From contig DUEN01000002.1 of assembly GCA_011176545.1 (NCBI GenBank), positions 16,830 to 80,829 on the forward strand: 64,000 nucleotides of DNA, given 5' to 3'. The stretch comes from Caldilineae bacterium (lineage in GTDB: Bacteria > Chloroflexota > Anaerolineae > DUEN01). The notes below the pieces were generated by a model. The model ran no database searches. It worked only from the letters and a program-made list of their open reading frames with translations, and was not told the DNA's origin. This document shows, piece by piece, positions 19,870 to 29,586 of the stretch (within the stretch, counting starts at the first letter, position 1; the number at the start of each line of letters is the position of its first letter). Position numbers and translations under genes: made by a program.

Positions 19870-21600
19870 CTACTGGGCCAATCGCGGACTATCGAGAGAG
19901 AACGAGCACGTCTCGGAAAGGCATGAAGGCATATTGGCCAGATCGTCCATCAGGCTCGGCGGGATAGCGTCAGGGTCCGCCGAGGTGGCACCCAGAATCC
20001 ACTTCGCGTAGATTGGGGTGAGATCGCAGTGGCAAGTCTCCTGTGCGACCGCTAGCAACCCTTCCGGCGTCGCGATGCGATATCGATAGCGGCTTAAATA
20101 GACCCGCAGGAAAGCTCGAAACGCGTCGTCCCCCATGGCCCGCCGCATCTCGTGGAAGAAGAGCGGCCCCTTGGCATAGACGATCGGCCCATAATCCGCC
20201 TCGCTAAAGGCGCTCACGGGCTGCCCCACGGGCTGATCGCGCCCCTCTTTGATCAGCTGACGATAGGGCCTCTCAAAGGCGGCCTCTCGCGCGGCCGCGG
20301 CGGCTATCCGGCCGTATTTGGCCTCCATGTACATCAACGTGGCGTATTGGGCCAGCGCCTCATCCAGCCAGGGCTCATCCACCTGGTCGCTGCCCACCAA
20401 GCCATACCACCATTGATGAGCCGTCTCATGAACCACGGCCCACTCGAAGAACCCTCCCCGCAGTCCATAGAGGTGATCCGCGATCACGATGAGCCCCGGA
20501 TATTCGATCCCGCCGGCCGACGTAGGCGTCGCGGCCACGTCCAGCTCGGCAAAAGGGTATGCCCCGAAGGTCTCGCTGAAGTAGCGCAACGCCCATGCAG
20601 CGTAGTCGAGCGCCCGTCGCCCCCCGGCCTCATCCTCTGGCTTATAAAACGAACGCACCGTCGTCGAGCCCACGCGAGCTTCGCTCACTTCATAGAGTGG
20701 CGAAGCCACGAGGTTGAAATCGCGCATCGGACCGGTCACTAGGGTCCACGTCGCGGTGCCATCCCTGTTGTCTTCCACGGCCAGGGCTGACCCCGAGGCG
20801 GCTATCTTCCATCCGGCTGGCAGTGTGAACCGGACCAGATAGAAGCTCACATCCGCATACACGACATCCCCATACGACGGGGGCGCCTCCACGTTCCATC
20901 CCTCGTCGTCATACACAGGGATCGAGGGGTAGAACCCGGCCAGCGCCAGCACGTCATCGATGTAAGACAGCGCGGCGTAATTCGGCCCTGGCTCCGCGGG
21001 GACATCGACCGTAAACGACAGCTCAAACGTCACGACCTGCCCTGGCACCAGGGGAGGCATCATCGGGACGCGCAGCGCGCTCCCGCCAAGCTCCACCTCG
21101 GGTGACATGAGGACTCCATCCACGGTGAGCGAGGAGATCTCAGCATGGCCGAAGCCAGGCAGATTGGGGAACAGCCGGAAGTAGACGGCATCCAACGGTA
21201 CTGACTCGTTATTCACATACCGGACCATCTCCCGTCCGGTCACCCGACGCGCAACTGGATCGAACCGGGCGTCGATCACGTAGCGCGTGGGGCGCAATGT
21301 CTCGACGGCCCATGCCACATCCTCGCGCGCCTCCAGGATCATGGCTCGCTCGAAGGGCGCCCACCCTTCTGGAGCGAGGACGTCCAGCCATGTCTCTGGG
21401 AGGGGGCTCGCAATCGGCGCGGCGGGGGTCAGGACAGTAGGAGGAGGAGATACGCCCCCAACAGGGGATAACGACGGCTGGCAAGCCGCCGCCCATAAGA
21501 GGAAGCAGAGGAGGGCGAACGACGCCATGCCTGGCCATGTCCTGAACAGGCCCCTTTGAAGCCCTCCCCTCTCTACGGATGCCCGGCCGTCAATATCCAT
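19870..21600 (-). CDS. M1-family metallopeptidase, predicted lipoprotein
   Basis: VVHETAHQWWYGLVGSDQVDEPWLDEALAQY (HExxH-18-E); N-terminal hydrophobic stretch LLCFLLWAAACQ lipobox. Confidence 0.9.
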   Translation of the reverse strand: MDIDGRASVERGGLQRGLFRTWPGMASFALLCFLLWAAACQPSLSPVGGVSPPPTVLTPAAPIASPLPETWLDVLAPEGWAPFERAMILEAREDVAWAVETLRPTRYVIDARFDPVARRVTGREMVRYVNNESVPLDAVYFRLFPNLPGFGHAEISSLTVDGVLMSPEVELGGSALRVPMMPPLVPGQVVTFELSFTVDVPAEPGPNYAALSYIDDVLALAGFYPSIPVYDDEGWNVEAPPSYGDVVYADVSFYLVRFTLPAGWKIAASGSALAVEDNRDGTATWTLVTGPMRDFNLVASPLYEVSEARVGSTTVRSFYKPEDEAGGRRALDYAAWALRYFSETFGAYPFAELDVAATPTSAGGIEYPGLIVIADHLYGLRGGFFEWAVVHETAHQWWYGLVGSDQVDEPWLDEALAQYATLMYMEAKYGRIAAAAAREAAFERPYRQLIKEGRDQPVGQPVSAFSEADYGPIVYAKGPLFFHEMRRAMGDDAFRAFLRVYLSRYRYRIATPEGLLAVAQETCHCDLTPIYAKWILGATSADPDAIPPSLMDDLANMPSCLSETCSFSLDSPRLAQ

Positions 21601-23069
21601 CGCTCGTACACCGATTGGACATCTCGCCCCGAGATCCGCTCGGCCTCGGACAGCATGGCCTCAGGGGTCAGGACCTGATAGCGGTAATCGGTCACCAAAG
21701 CCTGTAACCACTCGAAGAAGGCCTGATCTCCCATCTTCTGACGCAGGGCGTGGAAGAAAAGGGCCGATTTAGCATAGACCATGATCTCGTAGTTGAGGGG
21801 GCTGAAGCCAAATGCCGACTGTCCAACGACGGTATCCAGGCCGCTCTCCCTGGCATAGGCCACCGGGATCTCCCATCGATTATGACGGATCCTCTCCGCC
21901 ACCTCTTTACCGTAGACACTTTCGAAGTAGATGTAGGCCGAATACTCGGCCAATCCCTCGTCCAGCCAGGGCCGGTTCACCGGATCGTTGCCCACCAAGT
22001 TATACCACCACTGGTGAGCGATCTCGTGTACGATGAGGAACTCTTGCTCCTCCTGGCGCTCGCGATACGTATCGATGCCGATGAGATTGACGACAGGGTA
22101 TTCCATGCCTCGATTCTCTAGGGGGGCCTCCACGATGTTGAGCTCAGGGAAGGGATAACGCCCGAAGCGATCGTTGTAGACCTGCACCGCCGCGATGGCA
22201 TACGCCAGCGCCCGCTGGCCGGCCAGGCGGTCCTCGGGCAGGAAATAAGAGTGAACCGTCGTATCATAGGCCTTCCCGGAAGCCTTCTCAAAGCGCGGGG
22301 AAAGGATCAACATGAACTCGCGTATCGGCCCCGTCACGATCTGCCAGGCGGCCATTCCCTCGGCCGTCGTCGTCCGGCTCACGACCGTCCCGGACGTGAT
22401 CACAGTCATGTCCGGGTCCACGATCAACCGGACCTGATACAAAGCACTCTCCGTAAAGGCGACATCCGAGAACGAGGGAGCCGTCTCCAGATGCCACTTG
22501 AGGCGCCCGCCCTCCGTGTCCATCTCCGAGACCGCCAGGATGGGATAGCTCAGCGGCAGGCTGAGGATCCCCTGGCTTTCGCCGAACAACGCATATCCTG
22601 CAGGGATCAACGGGGCGTCCAGAGCCCACGCGTATCGCACTTCCACCGACTCCCCCTTGGGCAAAGGCTCTGTGAGCGCGACCTGGATGGCTGTGTTATC
22701 CGGTGTATAGCCGAAGGCGGCCATCTTACCATCGACCAGGATCTCCTTGATGGCTATGCTTCCCTGATATTGGGAGAGATTGGGATAGAGGCGGAAATAA
22801 AGCTCGGACAGAGGGAGCGTGTGGGTATTCGATACGATCACGGTGCCCGAACCTTCGAGGTGGCGCGTATCCACATCGAGACGGAGCTCGAGATCGTACC
22901 GGGGAAGCGGCGAGAGGCGATCGAAGTCTGAAGAGAAGGCTTCCAGCAGGGCCGGGCGATATGGCGCGTATGGATCCGGTGGGGACGCTAAGTCCTCCCC
23001 CAGGCAGGCGGTGAGGAGAACCACGACGATCAGCATCCCTGTAAGCCAGCGTATCGCGCTCATTGTCAT
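21573..23069 (-). CDS. M1-family metallopeptidase, predicted lipoprotein (paralogue)
   Basis: IVHEIAHQWWYNLVGNDPVNRPWLDEGLAEYS; lipobox LIVVVLLTACLG. Confidence 0.9.
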   Translation of the reverse strand: MTMSAIRWLTGMLIVVVLLTACLGEDLASPPDPYAPYRPALLEAFSSDFDRLSPLPRYDLELRLDVDTRHLEGSGTVIVSNTHTLPLSELYFRLYPNLSQYQGSIAIKEILVDGKMAAFGYTPDNTAIQVALTEPLPKGESVEVRYAWALDAPLIPAGYALFGESQGILSLPLSYPILAVSEMDTEGGRLKWHLETAPSFSDVAFTESALYQVRLIVDPDMTVITSGTVVSRTTTAEGMAAWQIVTGPIREFMLILSPRFEKASGKAYDTTVHSYFLPEDRLAGQRALAYAIAAVQVYNDRFGRYPFPELNIVEAPLENRGMEYPVVNLIGIDTYRERQEEQEFLIVHEIAHQWWYNLVGNDPVNRPWLDEGLAEYSAYIYFESVYGKEVAERIRHNRWEIPVAYARESGLDTVVGQSAFGFSPLNYEIMVYAKSALFFHALRQKMGDQAFFEWLQALVTDYRYQVLTPEAMLSEAERISGRDVQSVYERWILTAGHP

Positions 23070-23267
23070 CTTCCCAGGACGAAGGGATAGGAGAAGACCT
23101 CGAGAACGATCTTAAAAACACATGCCGAGAGAGCCCAGCCCATTATAGCCCAGCCAGCGCGCCCTGTCACGCTGGCGACACAAGCATAACCTCGCCCCCA
23201 TCCATAAGATTTGCCTGGAGCCGTTTCCTGGGTAACATAGAGACAATACGGTGTTTTCGAGGGCATC

Positions 23268-24257
23268 ATGGGGTCAGCGCAACGAGAGCGAAAAAGCCTC
23301 CAGGCAGCCAATCTGGGCCTGGTGGCGAACGCCTTTCTAGCCGTGTTGAAGACGGCAATTGGCATCCTGGGGCATAGCCCCGCGCTATTGGCCGACGGGA
23401 TCAATTCCACGTCGGATGTCGCATATTACGTCATCGTCAGCGTGTTCATGCGACGGGCTGGCAAACCCGCGGACGAGGAGCACCCGTACGGGCACACTCA
23501 ACTGGAGAGCATCGGTGCGCTCGTGGTGGGCGCTTTCGTCATCACCACCGCGGTTGCGGTCTTCTGGAACGCGCTGGATAAAATGTACGGCCTCTTCATC
23601 GGCGAGGAGAGCTTCGGGGGCGCGGCCGAGATCGCGCTGTGGGTCGCCCTGTTCACGGTGGCCCTCAAGATGGGACTGACCGTGTTCACCTATCGCATCG
23701 GACGTCAGACCAGGAACGCGGCCGTGCTCGCCATGGCCTACGACCACCGCAACGACGTGCTCTCAGCCTCGGCCGCGGCCGTTGGCATCTTCCTGGGACG
23801 TATGGGCTATCCGTGGGTAGACCCCCTGGCCGGCGCGTTGGTCGCCCTGATCATCCTGAAGACGGGCATCGAGATCCTGCGCGAGTCCTCGGAGGACCTG
23901 ATGGACACCGTGCCAGGTCGCTCGCTCGCCCGACAGATCTACGAGCTGTTAGCAAGGGTGCCCGGCGTGCGAGAGGTGGAGGAGATCCATGCCCACCGGT
24001 TCGGCCCCTATCTAGTCATCAACCTGACCATCGGCGTCGATGGAGCCCTCAGCGTGGCCGCCGGGGACGAGATTGCCTCCCAGGTCGAACGCACGCTGTA
24101 TGAAAACATTGAGTTCGTGCGCCGGGTCCACGTGCATTATCACCCCGTCCGTGGGCCATCGCCCTCCGAAATGGAGCGACGCTCCCAGACAGCTGACGGG
24201 GAACAGCCCACAATAACGGTCTCATATCGCCGCGAGGAGAGCGCCCCGCTCGCATAG
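23268..24257 (+). CDS. Cation diffusion facilitator family transporter
   Basis: ALLADGINSTSDVAYYVIV...DEEHPYGHTQLESIGALVVGAFV; AYDHRNDVLSASAAAVG. Confidence 0.93.
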   Translation: MGSAQRERKSLQAANLGLVANAFLAVLKTAIGILGHSPALLADGINSTSDVAYYVIVSVFMRRAGKPADEEHPYGHTQLESIGALVVGAFVITTAVAVFWNALDKMYGLFIGEESFGGAAEIALWVALFTVALKMGLTVFTYRIGRQTRNAAVLAMAYDHRNDVLSASAAAVGIFLGRMGYPWVDPLAGALVALIILKTGIEILRESSEDLMDTVPGRSLARQIYELLARVPGVREVEEIHAHRFGPYLVINLTIGVDGALSVAAGDEIASQVERTLYENIEFVRRVHVHYHPVRGPSPSEMERRSQTADGEQPTITVSYRREESAPLA

Positions 24258-24268
24258 GAGGGCTATCG

Positions 24269-24892
24269 ATGGAGGCCACGACGGGGGATACGGGACGCTT
24301 CTCGCGCGATTTCTTCGCCCGCGATACGCTGGAGGTGGCCCGAGACCTGTTGGGCGCGCGGCTAGTACGTCTGTGGAACGGCCGACGCCTCAGCGGCATC
24401 ATCGTCGAGTGCGAGGCCTACATCGGCCATGACGATACGGCCAGCCACGCCAGCCGGGGGCGCACCCGACGCAACGCCGTGATGTTCGGCCCGCCGGGAT
24501 ACGCCTACGTCTACTTCACCTATGGCATGCATTGGATGCTGAACGTGGTGACCGAGGAGGAGGGCTTCCCGGCAGCGGTCCTGATCCGGGCTCTGGAACC
24601 CGTCGAGGGCATCGAGGCGATGCGCGAGCTGCGACAGGCCGATCGGAGACACCTCAAAGATCGCGATCTGACCAGCGGACCCGCCCGGTTGACCCAGGCT
24701 CTGGCCATCGATGGGACGTTCAACGGCGCGGATCTGATCACCGGGGACCTGCTGTGGCTGGAGCCAGGCAACCCCGTGCCGGATCACTGGGTGGCACGCG
24801 GGCCTCGCATCGGCGTCCACTACGCCGCGGAAAAGGACAGGACGGCCCCCTGGCGCCTTTGGATCCGCGGCAACCCCTACGTCTCCCGGTAA
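24269..24892 (+). CDS. DNA-3-methyladenine glycosylase (AAG/Mpg family)
   Basis: ARDLLGARLVRLWNGRRLSGIIVECEAYIGHDDTASHASRGRTRRNAVMFGPPGYAYVYFTYGMHWMLNVVT. Confidence 0.95.
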   Translation: MEATTGDTGRFSRDFFARDTLEVARDLLGARLVRLWNGRRLSGIIVECEAYIGHDDTASHASRGRTRRNAVMFGPPGYAYVYFTYGMHWMLNVVTEEEGFPAAVLIRALEPVEGIEAMRELRQADRRHLKDRDLTSGPARLTQALAIDGTFNGADLITGDLLWLEPGNPVPDHWVARGPRIGVHYAAEKDRTAPWRLWIRGNPYVSR

Positions 24893-24932
24893 GACACAAC
24901 GTCACCGACTTCCTGGACCCAGGGAGCAAGCC

Positions 24933-25904
24933 TTGTCCGAGTTCCCCACGAAACTCCTCACAGAGCTGGTGACACGTCACGTCGAGACGGACGCGGCCTC
25001 GCTGCGTTTTACCCCTATTCGCACGGGCAAACATAACCGTTCATACTGGGTGGATAGTGAGGCTGGACGGTTCGTGCTGCGTATCGCCCCGCCGGATGAC
25101 GCGGGGTTCCTTTTCTACGAGCGCCTGATGATGCGCCAGGAGCCCGACCTGCACGCGCTCATCCGGGAGCGCACCGCGCTCCCGGTGGCGGAGGTTATCG
25201 GATACGACTTCAGCCGCACGCGCATCGATCGGGATTACATACTTATGCGGGCCCTGCCGGGCACCCCCATGAGCGATGTCCACGATCTCACGCGGGCGCA
25301 GTGGCAACGAGCCCTGCGGCAGGTCGGCGCGTATTTGCGTCAGCTTCACGAGCTGACCGCGCCGGATTGCCTGGGGATCCACGCCTATGGCTATCTGGGC
25401 GCCCACCGGCCTATGGAGCCGCAGCCGACCTGGGCTGAGGCGTTTCGGGTTATGTGGAACAAGCTATTGGATGACGTCGAAGCGTGTGGGGCGTACACGG
25501 CCGATGAGGCCCAGACCATGCGCTCGCTGTTGGAAGCCTACTTTCCTCTCTTCGACCGCCCCGTCGAGCCGCGGCTGTTGCACATGGACATCTGGAGTCA
25601 GAATATCCTGATCGATGAAGAAGGGAACGTGACCGGCCTGGTGGACTTCGACCGCGCGCTATGGGGCGACGTGGAGATCGAGTTCGCCGTGCTGGACTAC
25701 TGCGGCATCAGCGAGCCGCCGTTTTGGGAGGGTTATGGCTCGCAGCGTGACATCTCACCTATGGCGGTGATCCGACAGCGCTTTTACCTGCTGTACGAAC
25801 TGCAGAAGTACATGCCGATCAGCGTATGGCGGCGGCGCAACCGGGTCGAGGCGGAGCGCTACAAGCGTCAATGTATCGCCCTGGCCCGAACCCTCATTCG
25901 ATGA
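24933..25904 (+). CDS. Aminoglycoside phosphotransferase/fructosamine kinase-like protein
   Basis: LLHMDIWSQNILIDEEGNVTGLVDFDRALWGDVEIEFAVLDY kinase catalytic loop. Confidence 0.85.
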   Translation: MSEFPTKLLTELVTRHVETDAASLRFTPIRTGKHNRSYWVDSEAGRFVLRIAPPDDAGFLFYERLMMRQEPDLHALIRERTALPVAEVIGYDFSRTRIDRDYILMRALPGTPMSDVHDLTRAQWQRALRQVGAYLRQLHELTAPDCLGIHAYGYLGAHRPMEPQPTWAEAFRVMWNKLLDDVEACGAYTADEAQTMRSLLEAYFPLFDRPVEPRLLHMDIWSQNILIDEEGNVTGLVDFDRALWGDVEIEFAVLDYCGISEPPFWEGYGSQRDISPMAVIRQRFYLLYELQKYMPISVWRRRNRVEAERYKRQCIALARTLIR

Positions 25905-25912
25905 AACACAAA

Positions 25913-26058
25913 CGCTCATATTAGCATACATGACACACGTATGTATGGGCGAGGCATACCTCGCCCATACCAGAATGGCCGAATTGTAGGGCGCACAGCC
26001 GTGCGCCCTACAAAACACGCCTTTAAGGAAGCAGGTGTTACCTATTCCAATATAAGCG
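25913..26058. mobile_element. MITE-like element copy 1 (146 bp) with 8-bp target-site duplication aacacaaa
   Basis: Termini CGCTCATATTAGCATACATGACA / TGTTACCTATTCCAATATAAGCG; aacacaaa at 25905-25912 and 26059-26066. Confidence 0.8.
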
Positions 26059-26064
26059 AACACA

Positions 26065-26096
26065 AAAAACCAGGCACCGGATCAGCCGGTGCCTGG
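26065..26096 (-). terminator. Terminator of the bacterioferritin gene
   Basis: 11-bp perfect arms ccaggcaccgg/ccggtgcctgg, followed on the minus strand by TTTTTT. Confidence 0.85.
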
Positions 26097-26128
26097 ACGT
26101 CCTTCAGACGTGCTCTATAGAACTGGAC

Positions 26129-26596
26129 CTAATCCGTCTGCTCGATCAGGTACTTCTCCACACCCATGTGCTTCATCTGATCCATCTGGGCCTCGAGCCA
26201 GTCGAGGTGATCCTCCTCATCCTTCAAGATCGACTCGAGGAGCGCCCGCGTCCCGTTGTCGCCAGCCTCAACGGCCACCTTGATGCCTTCATTGTACGCC
26301 TTCACCGCGCCTTCCTCGGCCTTCATATCGTTGCGATGCATCTCCTCAACCGTCGAGCCGATGGAGATCGGGTTGAGCTTGCTGACGACGGGCTTCCCCT
26401 CCAGGAAGATGATGCGGGCGATGAGTTGCTCCGCGTGCCGCATCTCCGTGATGGCCCGCTGTTCGATCGCCTCATGCAGGCGCTCGTATCCCCAGTCGGC
26501 GCACATCTCCGAATGTACCATATACTGATTGATGGCCGTCAGCTCATCAGCCAGAAGCTCGTTCAGTACCTCGATGACCTTGGCATCGCCTTTCAT
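26129..26596 (-). CDS. bfr: Bacterioferritin
   Basis: MKGDAKVIEVLNELLADELTAINQYMVHSEMCADWGYERLHEAIEQRAITEMRHAEQLIARIIFLEGKP. Confidence 0.96.
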   Translation of the reverse strand: MKGDAKVIEVLNELLADELTAINQYMVHSEMCADWGYERLHEAIEQRAITEMRHAEQLIARIIFLEGKPVVSKLNPISIGSTVEEMHRNDMKAEEGAVKAYNEGIKVAVEAGDNGTRALLESILKDEEDHLDWLEAQMDQMKHMGVEKYLIEQTD

Positions 26597-26963
26597 GCTT
26601 CCCTCCTTCGATGAAACGGATATGATTCGAGCCGGGGTACACTCAATCCCAGCGTGCCGTGAGCGCTCAGGCATCCCCGGTATCATCTGGGCTAAAGACG
26701 TAAAGGACACGACACAACCACGCCCTTACGCGCGACAGCCCCGGGCTCGCCACGAGATGCTCCCCCTAATAAAGGGAAACTGCTCACCACTACAGCCGCA
26801 TTATACACCGATCTCCTGATAAAGTCACGGACGCGTCGCTTTGGCGCCCTATCGCTCCTGGTGTACACTACCATTGGGAACCTTATCCCTTTAACAGGCG
26901 TTATTGAAGCGTGTCCGATAGCGGAGCAGATAACAGCAGAACCCATAGATAGCCTAACCGAAA

Positions 26964-27094
26964 CGCTCATATTGGCATACACGACACGGTAGGGACAACT
27001 CCTACCAGAACGGCCGAATTGTAGGGGCGCACGGCCGTGCGCCCCTACAATGGACCTCTTTTCGAGGCGTGTGTCGCCTATTCTAATATGAACG
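26964..27094. mobile_element. MITE-like element copy 2 (131 bp) with near-perfect 8-bp target-site duplication
   Basis: Termini CGCTCATATTGGCATACACGACAC / GTGTCGCCTATTCTAATATGAACG; flanks aaccgaaa (26956-26963) and aaccgaag (27095-27102); contains the 28-bp palindrome GTAGGGGCGCACGGCCGTGCGCCCCTAC at 27021-27048. Confidence 0.8.
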
Positions 27095-27168
27095 AACCGA
27101 AGACGAGTTCCCTTGAGCACATTTAATGAGAAGTGAGCGGTCGTGCTCCTTACACCCGGAAGACGACG

Positions 27169-29586
27169 ATGCGACATGTTTTGATCCTTCCATGGCTGGC
27201 GGTATCCCTCATAATCGTTGGGATCCTTCCCGGCCTATCCAAGGCGACCAGCGGGAATCCTGTCCTCATCCTCGCGCCCACGACCGTGGATGGCGGGCCG
27301 ATCTCGCTGTCCATCCAGCCATATTTCGGCGGGCACTACAAATATGGTGAGTGGCTGCCCGTACGCGCCATCGTGCGCAACGATGGCCCGGACGTCGAGG
27401 CCGAGCTGCAGGCGATCCCTCCCGGCGAGAGCGTGACTATCTACGCCGTACCCGCGCCGCTGCCAGCAGGCGCCCGCAAGGAATTCACGCTATACGTGTT
27501 GCTGCCCTCCTTCGCCCGCACCCTCACCGTCAAACTGGTCGCGGGAGGGAAGGAGCTCGCGCAGGCGCGAGTGTCCGTCACTGGGCTGCAGAACATCTCC
27601 TACGTCGTCGGCGTGATCGCGCCGGACGCGACGCCCTTCGGCCTGTTGAAGGGGCTGGAGCTCGACGATGGCCGCCGGGAGGTGATCGTTGTACCGTTGT
27701 CCCTGTCCGATCTTCCCGATCAGGCCCAGGCGTTGCGCACGTTCGACGCGCTGATCCTGGTGGATACGGACACCACGTCGCTCTCGCCTGCACAGGTTCA
27801 GGCGCTTATGGATTGGATCGAGAGTGGGGGGCGGCTCGTCCTGGCCGGCGGGCCAGGCGTTGACCGCACGCTGGCCGGGCTTCCGGATGACATCAGGCCG
27901 GAGATCATGAGACGTGAGGTGTTGGACGGCACCCACGCGTTGGCGACGTTCGCTGGTCCCCAAGTCGTGGGCATCCCTGGCGAGTTCGTGGCCGCGCTGC
28001 CTCGTCGCGGCTGGGGACGGGTGCTCGTTGAACACGATGCTCGGCCGCTGGTTTGCGAGAGGCGCCTGGGCGGGGGGTGGATCACGTATCTGGCGTTTGA
28101 CCCTGCCATGAGCCCGTTCCGTGAGTGGGCGGGTATGCGAGCCGTCTGGTCCGCGCTGCTGGCTCCCGGAGCGGCCTATCCGGAGAACAGGCCGCCGGAT
28201 ATATCTGAAGCACAAATGGCCGCCCAGCGACTGGCCTACACGTTGACCAACCTGCCATCGCTGGATCTACCATCGGTGCGCTGGCTGGGATTATGGCTCG
28301 CGATCTACATCCTCGTCGTCGGGCCGGCGAATTATCTCCTCCTGCGTCGTGCCCGGCGTCTGGACTGGGCCTGGCTCACCATCCCGGGGATCACCCTCGT
28401 CTTCGCCGGGGGCGCGTTCGGCCTGGGCTATCAGCTACGTGGGAGCGACCTCCTCATCAACCAGATCTCCATCGTGCGCAAGATGTATCCGGACGCGCCG
28501 GTATTGGTCCGCAGCTACGTGGGGATCTTCTCCCCGGCGCGTCGGACTTACGACGTCGTGATCGATGGACAGGCGCTGGCCTCGCCCCTTATCAGCGAGA
28601 CACAGCGATGGGGCGGCCCTTTCAGACCGACACGCATGACTTTCGTTCAGGGCGATCCGGAACGGGTGCGAGGGATCCAGATCGACCAATGGGCCATGCA
28701 GGGCTTCCAGGTCGAGCGCTATGATCCACCCGATCGATGGGAGATCACGGCCGATCTCTCGTACGAGGAGTCGAGCGTGACCGGGGAGGTGAGCAACGGC
28801 ACGCCCTATGACTTGACGGATGCAGTCGTAGTGGTGGGACAGCGTTACGCCCGGCTGGGCGACATCCCGGCCGGAGGCAAGGTTTCGGTGAACGCGAAGC
28901 TGCGTGGGGACGAGTTGGCCAGGCCGCCCTTCCCCTATGTGCTATTCGAGGAGATGCGCCGCGGCGCCAGCCCGCGTGAGATGCGCGTCATCTCGCTGAA
29001 GCAAAACTTGCTCGGCAGCATCTTTGATCCCGGGCCGGAAAGGCCAGGATTCCCGGCAGCTATCCTCCTCATCGGCTGGGCGGAGGAGAGCCCCATCGGG
29101 GTATCTATCCCTAACGCCCCGGCCGCGCATCTTCACACGACCCTGGTGCTGGCGGCTGTCCCGCTGCCTCTGGATGCTGGCAAAGTCATCCTACCGCCTG
29201 GGACGATCCCAGCCCGGTTGGTCCGATTCCAGGGCGAGGCGGGATGGTGCGGCCCGGGACGGGTTTTCATCGGGCCCACTGGTGAGGCGGAGATGGAATA
29301 CCAGCTGCCGCCGGAGCTGATGGACGCCAACATCGAGGAGATCACCCTCGCCATCGCGACCGCCGTCGATGCCTCGGCTGGGTTGCCGAAGGCGGCGCTG
29401 TACGACTGGTCGAGCGATGAATGGATTGAGCTGGAGGACCTCCAGCGCGGCGTGAACACGATCCAGCCCGCTGACCGCTTCGTCCATCGCGATGGGGCCA
29501 TTCGCCTGCGGCTGAGCGGCGAGGGGTTCCGCGGCGGCGATTGTCTGTGGTATGGCGTGGGTGTGAAGGCGGTACGCGAGCCATGA
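27169..29586 (+). CDS. Large membrane-anchored protein of an ABC/MoxR-associated cluster
   Basis: N-terminal signal, central LWLAIYILVVGPANYLLLRR TM segment; start chosen at MRHVLILPWLAV. Confidence 0.7.
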   Translation: MRHVLILPWLAVSLIIVGILPGLSKATSGNPVLILAPTTVDGGPISLSIQPYFGGHYKYGEWLPVRAIVRNDGPDVEAELQAIPPGESVTIYAVPAPLPAGARKEFTLYVLLPSFARTLTVKLVAGGKELAQARVSVTGLQNISYVVGVIAPDATPFGLLKGLELDDGRREVIVVPLSLSDLPDQAQALRTFDALILVDTDTTSLSPAQVQALMDWIESGGRLVLAGGPGVDRTLAGLPDDIRPEIMRREVLDGTHALATFAGPQVVGIPGEFVAALPRRGWGRVLVEHDARPLVCERRLGGGWITYLAFDPAMSPFREWAGMRAVWSALLAPGAAYPENRPPDISEAQMAAQRLAYTLTNLPSLDLPSVRWLGLWLAIYILVVGPANYLLLRRARRLDWAWLTIPGITLVFAGGAFGLGYQLRGSDLLINQISIVRKMYPDAPVLVRSYVGIFSPARRTYDVVIDGQALASPLISETQRWGGPFRPTRMTFVQGDPERVRGIQIDQWAMQGFQVERYDPPDRWEITADLSYEESSVTGEVSNGTPYDLTDAVVVVGQRYARLGDIPAGGKVSVNAKLRGDELARPPFPYVLFEEMRRGASPREMRVISLKQNLLGSIFDPGPERPGFPAAILLIGWAEESPIGVSIPNAPAAHLHTTLVLAAVPLPLDAGKVILPPGTIPARLVRFQGEAGWCGPGRVFIGPTGEAEMEYQLPPELMDANIEEITLAIATAVDASAGLPKAALYDWSSDEWIELEDLQRGVNTIQPADRFVHRDGAIRLRLSGEGFRGGDCLWYGVGVKAVREP

